Source: an uncultured cyanobacterium (GTDB lineage: Bacteria > Cyanobacteriota > Vampirovibrionia > Gastranaerophilales > Gastranaerophilaceae). From it: a DNA stretch of 20,767 bases. The notes under the pieces are model-generated. The model did not search any database. It saw nothing but the letters and a program-made list of their open reading frames with translations, and was not told the origin of the DNA. Below are positions 8,596 to 13,169 of the stretch, piece by piece. The DNA lies in assembly GCA_902495705.1 (NCBI GenBank), contig CABUXT010000034.1, forward strand, positions 1 through 20,767. The letters are read 5' to 3'. How positions within the stretch are numbered: position 1 is the stretch's first letter; each line of letters starts with the position of its first letter. Made by a program: the position numbers and the translations under genes.

Positions 8596-9096
8596 TTACT
8601 TTTTAACATCTTTTTTAACTTTGTTAATTACTTCAAAAGTATCAACATCCATCCAAGGGTCACCTAATGCCGTTGAAAATACTCTGCCTGAAAATCTGAC
8701 TTCATCACCTGCATTCAAGTCGATGTGTTTTTCAGCAACTTCTTTTTTCAAAAAGATTTTCAATTCAGACAACGGAATGTCGTGGTCTTTTACATCAGGT
8801 CTTTGGATTAAAAAAGAAATGTATTTGTCGTGTTCTCTCATTGCAGGCTTGTAATCTAAACCCAATGCTGAAAACTTGTCAAATTTGCCTGTAATTCTGA
8901 TATTACGGTTAAGATATTTGTAAGGATTAGAAATCAATTCTAACGGATTAACGTCTCTATACTGAGCCTGTGGCATAGCAGGAGCTGAAACGACAGGTGC
9001 TGCAACCGTAGAATTTGTAACATTCAATGAGTTTGAACCGATGCCAATACCCATTGCTACCAATAATCCTAATGAAATTATATAAAATTTTCTCAT
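8596..9096 (-). CDS. Exported OB-fold-like hypothetical protein
   Basis: The 166-residue protein starts with MRKFYIISLGLLVAMGIGIGS, a signal peptide or membrane anchor, followed by an Ala/Pro/Val linker (TVAAPVVSAPAMPQAQ). The globular part has alternating strands reminiscent of an OB-fold: NRNIRITGKFDKFSALGLDY, YISFLIQ, then LNAGDEVRFSGRVFS and DPWMDVDTFEVI. Similar small periplasmic OB proteins exist, but I cannot assign this one to a named family. The ribosome binding site is AGAGG, five bases from the ATG. It is the first gene of a unit with the GH57 gene 19 bases downstream. Whether the two work together is unknown, since one is exported and the other looks cytoplasmic. Confidence 0.78.
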   Translation of the reverse strand: MRKFYIISLGLLVAMGIGIGSNSLNVTNSTVAAPVVSAPAMPQAQYRDVNPLELISNPYKYLNRNIRITGKFDKFSALGLDYKPAMREHDKYISFLIQRPDVKDHDIPLSELKIFLKKEVAEKHIDLNAGDEVRFSGRVFSTALGDPWMDVDTFEVINKVKKDVKK

Positions 9097-9188
9097 CGCG
9101 ACCTCTTATTTAAACTTATTAACACTTAGATTTTAACACACTTTTCAAATAAAATAAACTGTACAAAGTAATAATTTGGCTTTACAAA

Positions 9189-9217
9189 TTTACAAAAGAC
9201 AAAACATGCTCTACTAT
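9189..9217 (+). promoter_or_regulatory. dut promoter
   Basis: TTTACA (9189-9194) and TACTAT (9212-9217) are separated by 17 bases and lie 31 bases before the dut start codon, in the divergent gap with the 8596-9096 gene. Confidence 0.6.
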
Positions 9218-9248
9218 TAAATAATCAAGGGAAATAAGGAGAAAAGAC

Positions 9249-9686
9249 ATGACAGTTTTAAAAATAGAAAAATTACCACACAATCAAATTTTACCGGAAT
9301 ACAAAACAGAAGGCGCTGCAGGAATGGACTTGTGCGCAGCTATATCTGAACCTTTAGAATTAAAACCGTTAGAAAGAACTTTAATTCCAACAGGTTTGAA
9401 AATCGAACTTGAACACGGCTACGAAGCACAAATCAGACCACGTTCAGGAATGTCAATTAAGCACGGTATCACTTTGATTAACTGCGTCGGAACTATTGAT
9501 GAAGACTATAGAGGAGAGGTTTGCGTTCCTGTTGTAAACATTTCAAATGAAGCTTACACCATCCAACCTCAAGAAAGAATTGCCCAAATGGTTATCAGCA
9601 AATACGAACAAGCTAAAATTGAAGTCGTTACCCAATTGACTGAAACAGTTCGCGGGGAAGGCGGCTTTGGCTCAACAGGCAAATAA
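9249..9686 (+). CDS. dut: Deoxyuridine 5'-triphosphate nucleotidohydrolase (dUTPase)
   Basis: The enzyme hydrolyses dUTP to dUMP and pyrophosphate, keeping uracil out of DNA and supplying dUMP for thymidylate synthesis. All five motifs of the trimeric all-beta dUTPases are present in order in 145 residues: AAGMDLCA (23-30), RPRSGMS (63-69), GTIDEDYRGEV (81-91, catalytic Asp83), ERIAQMV (109-115) and the glycine-rich arm GEGGFGSTG (136-144) that closes over the nucleotide. The length is normal. AAGGAGA lies six bases upstream of the ATG. It has its own promoter and terminator and seems to be transcribed alone. Confidence 0.97.
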   Translation: MTVLKIEKLPHNQILPEYKTEGAAGMDLCAAISEPLELKPLERTLIPTGLKIELEHGYEAQIRPRSGMSIKHGITLINCVGTIDEDYRGEVCVPVVNISNEAYTIQPQERIAQMVISKYEQAKIEVVTQLTETVRGEGGFGSTGK

Positions 9687-9733
9687 ATTACAGTCAATGG
9701 ATGATGAAATAATTAGAATTTAAGTTTACACTG

Positions 9734-9768
9734 AACTGAGTATGATTTAACAATTGTACTCAGTTTTG
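9734..9768 (+). terminator. Terminator of dut
   Basis: AACTGAGTA (9734-9742) and TACTCAGTT (9757-9765) form a perfect 9-bp stem with a 14-base AT-rich loop, followed by TTT. The long loop makes it weaker than the other terminators here. Confidence 0.55.
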
Positions 9769-9785
9769 TATATTTAGGAGAAATT

Positions 9786-10127
9786 ATGGATAACGAAACA
9801 CAAGAACAGGTAACACCGGCAGACCAATCTCAAAGGTCTTATGTTGTAACATTATTTTTGGCATACTTTTTAGGAATCTTTGGTATACACAGATTCTACA
9901 CAGGTTATGTTTTGATAGGTTTGGTACAACTTTTGACCTGCGGATGTTTTGGGTTATGGACAGTTATTGATATTATTTCTTTAACATTGAACAAATACAA
10001 AGATGCTCAAGGGAAAGAATTGAGTAACTACAATCAAGGTTGTGCGCTCATAATTCTATCAGTAATCATTGTACTGTTTATTTTTGGCGGAATTACAGGC
10101 GTTTTATCATTCTTCACAGGTAAATAA
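9786..10127 (+). CDS. TM2 domain membrane protein, 113 residues
   Basis: After a polar N-terminus of about 16 residues come the two helices of a TM2 domain: VVTLFLAYFLGIFGIHRFYTG and GLVQLLTCGCFGLWTVIDII (each given here as 20-21 residues at most), joined by the signature turn HRFYTG. A charged stretch (LNKYKDAQGKELSNYNQ) precedes a third hydrophobic segment (ALIILSVIIVLFIFGGI). TM2 proteins are small inner-membrane proteins without a settled biochemical role in bacteria. AGGAGA lies close to the ATG. A second TM2 gene starts 33 bases after its stop, so the pair forms an operon. Confidence 0.88.
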   Translation: MDNETQEQVTPADQSQRSYVVTLFLAYFLGIFGIHRFYTGYVLIGLVQLLTCGCFGLWTVIDIISLTLNKYKDAQGKELSNYNQGCALIILSVIIVLFIFGGITGVLSFFTGK

Positions 10128-10160
10128 ATCTAAATACACATATAAAGAAAGGAGTTTAGT

Positions 10161-10556
10161 ATGGAAGAAACACAATTGCAAGAATTGAAAGGAAAAAACT
10201 GGATGGCAGCAATGTCATTATGTTGGTTCCTTGGAATGTACGGTGCTCACCGCTTTTACACAGGTAAAACTAACAGCGGTTGGGTAATGGTAGTTTTGAC
10301 AGTTTTGGGTATCACTGCACCAATCTCTGCTATTTGGGCGGTTATTGACGGCTTTAGATTAGCATTAGGTCAATATACTCACGAAGATGGCAGTGAACTA
10401 TACGAAAGAGTAGACTGGTTTGGTTATATCTACATTGCGTTAATTGTTCTTGGCGCAATTGCTTTGATATTATACTTTACTGCAATTATCGGAATGATTG
10501 CAATGTTTGCTCATAGCGCAGGAGCTGGTGCAGGTGCTTTGCCTCCTACTCCGTAG
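10161..10556 (+). CDS. TM2 domain membrane protein, 131 residues
   Basis: This is a paralogue of the preceding gene with the same signature turn, AHRFYTGKTNSGW. A first helix (MAAMSLCWFLGMYG) and a second (VLTVLGITAPISAIWAVIDGF) surround it, and a third long hydrophobic segment (YIYIALIVLGAIALILYFTA) follows. It ends in a small-residue tail, AGAGAGALPPTP. AAGGAG lies seven bases from the ATG. The two proteins are clearly related in the TM2 part but diverged elsewhere, so the duplication is old. A very strong terminator follows. Confidence 0.88.
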   Translation: MEETQLQELKGKNWMAAMSLCWFLGMYGAHRFYTGKTNSGWVMVVLTVLGITAPISAIWAVIDGFRLALGQYTHEDGSELYERVDWFGYIYIALIVLGAIALILYFTAIIGMIAMFAHSAGAGAGALPPTP

Positions 10557-10582
10557 GTTTTGAGCTTGGAATGATTATGAGA

Positions 10583-10615
10583 GGCGGCGTGGGCAAATGC
10601 CCACGCCGCCTTTTT
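10583..10615 (+). terminator. Strong terminator of the TM2 operon
   Basis: GGCGGCGTGGGC (10583-10594) and GCCCACGCCGCC (10599-10610) form a perfect 12-bp GC-rich stem with the 4-base loop AAAT and a following TTTTT, 26 bases after the stop codon. Confidence 0.95.
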
Positions 10616-10640
10616 GTTATTATACTTTGTTACAGTCAAT

Positions 10641-10664
10641 AAAAAAGGAACCGATTAAGGTTCC
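10641..10664 (-). terminator. Minus-strand terminator with no minus-strand gene upstream
   Basis: Read on the minus strand, GGAACC, the loop TTAATC and GGTTCC are followed by six T's. The plus strand has no T-run after the hairpin, so the signal is directional. The nearest minus-strand gene, the pseudopilin, ends 940 bases away behind its own terminator, so this signal needs a transcript starting nearby. Confidence 0.55.
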
Positions 10665-10735
10665 GTTTAGTAGGTTAGTTAGTAGTAGGGGAAAAAGGAG
10701 GAAAATTAGTTTTGTTTAATTACATTTTATATATC
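10641..10735 (-). ncRNA. Candidate small RNA with an anti-Shine-Dalgarno stretch
   Basis: On the minus strand, an AT-rich region with TATA-like -10 sequences near 10730-10737 is followed by about 45 bases of unstructured, pyrimidine-rich sequence containing TTTCCTCCTTTTTCCCC (10686-10703), then the terminator hairpin with six T's. An unpaired C-rich seed plus a terminator is the usual layout of a base-pairing regulatory RNA, and CCUCC could pair with ribosome binding sites. There is no clear -35, so the 5' end is a guess. The same bases read on the plus strand give AGGAGG without a convincing gene after it. Confidence 0.3.
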
Positions 10736-10882
10736 GACACTTTGTATGGAAAACTTTAATTTTTTGGATTGGTTTGTTAAGATTTTGTTACAATGTAACG
10801 AAAGGCAAGAGGGCTGGAAGACAAGAAGGCTGGTAAAAGTCCCATATTACGAAGATAACTGAGACACGATGCCAATAAAATA

Positions 10883-10947
10883 GTCATTCTGAAAGGATTA
10901 AAAATCTTGCCAATTTATTGGCTTAGATTTTATCCTATTCAGAATCT
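10883..10947. repeat. Palindromic repeat, hairpin-core form
   Basis: The outer arms GTCATTCTGAA and TTCAGAATCT are those of the common shell. Inside, AGGATTAAAAATC pairs with GATTTTATCCT. The loop holds a further stem, GCCAAT/ATTGGC. Copies at 12956-13024 and 20204-20259 share this design. Confidence 0.85.
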
Positions 10948-10965
10948 ATCAATGTTGATTTTGTT

Positions 10966-10989
10966 GTCGGCTTAGTAGAGCCGACCTAC
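10966..10989. repeat. GTCGGCTT/AGCCGAC hairpin, first copy
   Basis: GTCGGCT and AGCCGAC flank a short loop and are followed by CTAC. A second copy lies at 12917-12940. The loops differ (TAGTAG versus TGGTAA) while the stems are identical. Confidence 0.75.
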
Positions 10990-11010
10990 TGACGGATTCG
11001 GATGGTACAA

Positions 11011-11106
11011 AATTCCCCCTCTCCCTACCCCTCAGCCGTACGGCACGCAGTCTCACTCAACTCGCGTTGCTCGTTGGTTCGGCTAGTGTCCCACAAGGGG
11101 CGAGGG
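11011..11106. repeat. GC-rich element with nested inverted repeats
   Basis: A pyrimidine-rich left side (CCCTCTCCCTACCCCT, up to 11032) can pair with AGGGGCGAGGG (11096-11106). Between them lie the perfect 10-bp palindrome GCCGTACGGC (11035-11044) and AGCC/GGCT arms. The last 25 bases (11081-11105) recur in inverted orientation at 20608-20632. Confidence 0.65.
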
Positions 11107-11112
11107 AACATG

Positions 11113-11139
11113 TGTCATTCCGAACTTGTTTCGGAATCT
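11113..11139. repeat. 27-bp palindromic shell repeat, basic form
   Basis: TGTCATTCCGAA and TTCGGAATCT enclose CTTGT. This is the basic unit of the family. The other short copies are 11265-11291, 11346-11372, 13079-13105, 20281-20307, 20505-20531 and 20572-20598. Confidence 0.9.
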
Positions 11140-11162
11140 CTAATCGTACACTTTGGTCTAAG

Positions 11163-11243
11163 TGTCACCCTGAACTGACTAGAATATGAGTTGAAGTAAA
11201 TGCGAAACGTAATATTCTGTTCCTACTCGGTGTTTCAGGGTCT
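11163..11243. repeat. Palindromic shell repeat with a 59-base core
   Basis: TGTCACCCTGAA (11163-11174) and TTCAGGGTCT (11234-11243) are the outer arms. The core is unrelated to the other copies and has its own inner arms, AGAATAT and ATATTCT. Confidence 0.75.
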
Positions 11244-11264
11244 CTAATTTAACAAAGAGCACAA

Positions 11265-11291
11265 TGTCATTCTGAACTTGTTTCAGGGTCT
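11265..11291. repeat. 27-bp palindromic shell repeat with mixed arms
   Basis: The left arm is of the CATTCTGAA type and the right arm of the TTCAGGGTCT type. The two T/G oppositions would be U-G pairs in plus-strand RNA, so the hairpin is still possible. Confidence 0.85.
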
Positions 11292-11345
11292 TTTCCATAT
11301 AAAATTTTAGCAATTATCATATTTGACTAATATATATTATTAAAA

Positions 11346-11372
11346 AGATTCTGAATCAAGTTCAGAATGACA
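11346..11372. repeat. 27-bp palindromic shell repeat, reverse orientation
   Basis: AGATTCTGAA and TTCAGAATGACA enclose TCAAG. This is the inverse orientation of the unit at 11113-11139. Confidence 0.9.
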
Positions 11373-11443
11373 TAGACCTATATGTTAAACTTATAGTATA
11401 TAGAAAGCCCACCTGATTTATAAACACCCTCAATTTATTCCAT

Positions 11444-11475
11444 AAAAAAAAAGCTATGTACTGAGGTGCATAGCT
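11444..11475 (-). terminator. Second minus-strand terminator without its own gene
   Basis: On the minus strand AGCTATGCAC, the loop CTCA and GTACATAGCT (one mismatch) are followed by nine T's (plus-strand A-run 11444-11452). It lies about 80 bases beyond the terminator of the pseudopilin gene. Confidence 0.7.
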
Positions 11476-11530
11476 GTTGATTAGGGATATGTGTATCTTA
11501 GTCTCTAAGGAGTATATTGTTATATTAGCA
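11444..11530 (-). ncRNA. Second candidate small RNA downstream of the pseudopilin gene
   Basis: Between the pseudopilin terminator and this terminator, the minus strand carries AT-rich -10-like sequence (TATAAC near 11516-11521), then ACTCCTTAGAGACTAAG with a small CTTAG/CTAAG hairpin, then about 30 unpaired bases and the terminator. CTCCTT is complementary to a Shine-Dalgarno sequence. It could be an independent small RNA, or simply a back-up terminator for the pseudopilin transcript. Confidence 0.25.
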
Positions 11531-11554
11531 TTTATAATTTTTTTGTAATCATAC

Positions 11555-11588
11555 AAAATGATGAGATTTTAAAAATCTCATCATTTTT
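11555..11588. terminator. Terminator of the pseudopilin gene
   Basis: AAAATGATGAGATTTT (11555-11570) and AAAATCTCATCATTTT (11572-11587) are perfect inverted repeats that end in a T-run on both strands, 18 bases beyond the pseudopilin stop. Confidence 0.8.
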
Positions 11589-11605
11589 GAATAAATATTT
11601 GAAAC

Positions 11606-12430
11606 CTACCACGGATAATCTTTTTCTATTTTCCAACCTGCGCGCCGTATCTTTTCTGCACAAAACTCACCACCACCATTTTTTGAACAATTCGCATTGA
11701 TTTGTGCATCAGTTTTATCATAACCATATAAATTAATTCCACCACCATCTTTTTGCACTCTTGTCAACCAAAACACATCACGTCCATAACGATTCGGACC
11801 TTCCGCACCATTTATATCTAATAAAACTTGATTCATACTATAATAAGTTTTACCATCGTTACTTGGAGTAAAATACATTGGCATATACATAAAACCATCA
11901 TGAGTCATAAAAGCTGTACGAGTTTTGGTTGCATTGCCATCGCTGGTAACCCACCAACTCGATTGTTTTCCACTTGCATATTTGTGTGGCATTACCGACG
12001 TGTAACCACAATCTGAATATTTTACACATAAGCTTGAAATTTTGATATACGGAGCCCAATAAGTATTAATGTACTCCATTGTTGAAAATTTTAAATAATC
12101 ATCACTGGATGGCTCACCAACATCATCATAAGATAATTTATATGCCTGATTTAAAATAGAAATCGCCTTTTTTAATTTTACAACAGTCTGTTCTTTTTGG
12201 TATTTGGCAATCAAATTCGGAATCGTCATTGCTGCAACTACACCAATTATGCCTAAGGTGATTAATACCTCCGCTAATGTAAACCCAAATTTCGCTTTTG
12301 TCAGTAGCAAATTTACGTGCGTAGCACCTTCTGCCAAAGTAAAACCAAATTTCGCCTTTGTTGGTAGTGAATTTACGTGCGTAGCACCCTCCGCTAATGT
12401 AAAACCATTAGAATATTTGTCATTTTTCAT
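11606..12430 (-). CDS. Type IV pilin-like protein with triplicated prepilin cleavage motif
   Basis: The 274-residue protein is a pseudopilin or minor pilin, a membrane-anchored subunit processed by prepilin peptidase. The motif GFTLAE occurs three times, at 9-14, 29-34 and 49-54. Each has Gly at -1, Phe at +1 and Glu at +5. Only the third is followed by the hydrophobic helix (VLITLGIIGVVAAMTIPNLI). The first two are followed by GATHVN and a short basic stretch ending TKAKF. If the third site is used, the mature protein has 225 residues. The globular part has four cysteines (135, 141, 248, 257), suggesting two disulphides, a VLLDINGAEGPNRYGRDVF segment, and the end GWKIEKDYPW. AAGGAG lies eight bases from the ATG, so the long leader is translated. 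The gene stands alone with its own promoter and terminator, divergent from an XRE regulator. Confidence 0.9.
   Translation of the reverse strand: MKNDKYSNGFTLAEGATHVNSLPTKAKFGFTLAEGATHVNLLLTKAKFGFTLAEVLITLGIIGVVAAMTIPNLIAKYQKEQTVVKLKKAISILNQAYKLSYDDVGEPSSDDYLKFSTMEYINTYWAPYIKISSLCVKYSDCGYTSVMPHKYASGKQSSWWVTSDGNATKTRTAFMTHDGFMYMPMYFTPSNDGKTYYSMNQVLLDINGAEGPNRYGRDVFWLTRVQKDGGGINLYGYDKTDAQINANCSKNGGGEFCAEKIRRAGWKIEKDYPW
12287..12406 (-). repeat. Tandem 60-bp coding repeat in the prepilin leader
   Basis: There are two consecutive 60-bp units (12347-12406 and 12287-12346), followed by the first 18 bases of a third at 12269-12286. The central bases encoding GATHVN are identical in both units. Most other differences are synonymous; two change Ser to Leu and Pro to Leu. 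The GFTLAE codons of unit 1 match the third copy better (one difference) than they match unit 2. Confidence 0.95.
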
Positions 12431-12465
12431 CTTCGCATCTCCTTGTAGTACATCAATAAAATTGA

Positions 12466-12502
12466 TTAATGTTATTGTATTACATTAACTTTATTAATGC
12501 AA
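12466..12502 (-). promoter_or_regulatory. Pseudopilin promoter with a possible operator
   Basis: On the minus strand, TTGCAT (12497-12502), a 17-base spacer and TACAAT (12474-12479) form a good promoter. An inverted repeat, TTAATGT (12466-12472) and ACATTAA (12482-12488), brackets the -10. It may be a binding site for the XRE regulator encoded next door; that link is an inference. Confidence 0.55.
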
Positions 12503-12565
12503 CACATCAAGTTTATGATAAGATACACACTTAATATAAATAACAAATAAAGGTTTAATTACTAT

Positions 12566-12883
12566 ATGGATATAAAGAAAAATTTTGGTGCAAGATTAAG
12601 AGAATTGAGAATCCAAAAAGATTTAACTCAAGAAAAAATGTCTGAAATTATAGGTATTCAGCCTGAGAATTACTCACGAATTGAAAATGGGGTATCGTTT
12701 CCTAAACCTGATAATCTCACAAAAATTGCAACCGCGTTAAATGTTGAATTGCCTGAATTATTTCAATTCAAGCATATTGATAACTATGAAGAAGTCTTGG
12801 CATCATTGATTAACAAACTACAAAATGACAAAGAGTCAACTGTTTGGGTTTATAAGTTTTTGAAGAGCTTAGGGAAGATTTAG
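12566..12883 (+). CDS. XRE-family helix-turn-helix regulator
   Basis: The 105-residue protein has a full Cro/C1-type DNA-binding domain at about residues 7-66: LRELRIQKDLTQEKMSEIIG for the first helices, then the recognition helix IQPENYSRIENG, then PKPDNLTKIATALNV. The remaining 40 residues (YEEVLASLINKLQNDKESTVWVYKFLKSLGKI) are probably helical and may dimerise. It is too short to carry a ligand-binding domain. AAGG lies about 12 bases before the ATG. It is divergent from the pseudopilin gene, with 135 bases between the starts, and could control that gene and itself. Solitary XRE proteins may also come from mobile elements, but no phage or toxin gene is adjacent. Confidence 0.92.
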   Translation: MDIKKNFGARLRELRIQKDLTQEKMSEIIGIQPENYSRIENGVSFPKPDNLTKIATALNVELPELFQFKHIDNYEEVLASLINKLQNDKESTVWVYKFLKSLGKI

Positions 12884-12885
12884 AG

Positions 12886-12905
12886 GTTGGATTTACTAAT
12901 CCAAC
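12886..12905 (+). terminator. Hairpin after the XRE gene
   Basis: GTTGGATT and AATCCAAC form a perfect 8-bp stem with the loop TACT, directly after the stop codon. No T-run follows, so termination may be weak. Confidence 0.4.
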
Positions 12906-12916
12906 ATATTAAATTT

Positions 12917-12940
12917 GTCGGCTTGGTAAAGCCGACCTAC
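12917..12940. repeat. GTCGGCTT/AGCCGAC hairpin, second copy
   Basis: Same stem and following CTAC as 10966-10989. Here it precedes the hairpin-core palindrome (12956-13024), whereas in the first copy it follows it. Confidence 0.75.
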
Positions 12941-12955
12941 AGATTAAACACACAA

Positions 12956-13024
12956 GTCATTCTGAAAGCTTAGAAAAATTAGACGAATGAAATGAGTTTA
13001 AATTTTTCTTGCTATTCAGAATCT
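12956..13024. repeat. Palindromic repeat, hairpin-core form, second copy
   Basis: The outer arms are those of the shell. The inner arms are AGCTTAGAAAAATT and AAATTTTTCTTGCT, different from those of 10883-10947 but still able to pair. The right flank, ATCTATCAATGTTGAT, is identical to that of the first copy. Confidence 0.8.
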
Positions 13025-13078
13025 ATCAATGTTGATATTGAAAGGCAACTAATTTGCTATTCTTTCAATCAAATGGAT

Positions 13079-13105
13079 AGACCCTGAAACAAGTTCAGGG
13101 TGACA
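13079..13105. repeat. 27-bp palindromic shell repeat, CCC/GGG arms
   Basis: AGACCCTGAA and TTCAGGGTGACA enclose ACAAG. The arm differs from the ATTC form in both halves at matching positions, so pairing is retained. Confidence 0.9.
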
Positions 13106-13121
13106 TATTTTTTCATTTAAA

Positions 13122-13143
13122 ATGGTGGGCTAATGCCCACCAT
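13122..13143 (-). terminator. Terminator of the pilT-recO-M16 unit
   Basis: ATGGTGGGC (13122-13130) and GCCCACCAT (13135-13143) form a perfect 9-bp stem with a 4-base loop. On the minus strand it is followed by TTTT. It lies 26 bases beyond the M16 gene stop. The same hairpin type appears, decayed, at 119-136, so it may be a repeat that has been put to use as a terminator. Confidence 0.6.
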
Positions 13144-13169
13144 ACAATTTATAATTATTTTTTCCATCT

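Larger units (their letters stand above)
10618..11554. other. Kilobase without a convincing gene, filled with repeats
   Basis: No frame here combines a start, a ribosome binding site and plausible protein content. The stretch holds, in order: a minus-strand terminator with a possible small RNA (10641-10735), a G-rich segment with a 16-base period (10801-10862), a long palindrome (10883-10947), a GTCGGCTT/AGCCGAC hairpin (10966-10989), a GC-rich element (11011-11106), four copies of the palindromic shell (11113-11372) and a second minus-strand terminator (11444-11475). It looks like an accumulation site for non-coding repeats. Confidence 0.7.

Noticed and set aside
10695..10759. AGGAGG followed by TTG 10712, a 15-codon frame
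   Set aside because: Too short and starting at TTG; the same bases are better explained as the seed of the minus-strand RNA candidate, although a leader peptide cannot be excluded.
10746..10862. A 38-codon plus-strand frame (MENFNFLDWFVKILL...)
   Set aside because: There is no ribosome binding site at a usable distance; the content of the second half comes from the repetitive G-rich segment. Kept only as a note in a finding.
11362..11556. A 64-codon minus-strand frame downstream of the pseudopilin gene
   Set aside because: It runs through the nine-T terminator and a shell palindrome, has no ribosome binding site and starts in AT-rich terminator sequence.
10883..13143. CRISPR array
   Set aside because: The repeats are palindromes at irregular distances, in both orientations, with no regular spacers and no cas gene in the window.
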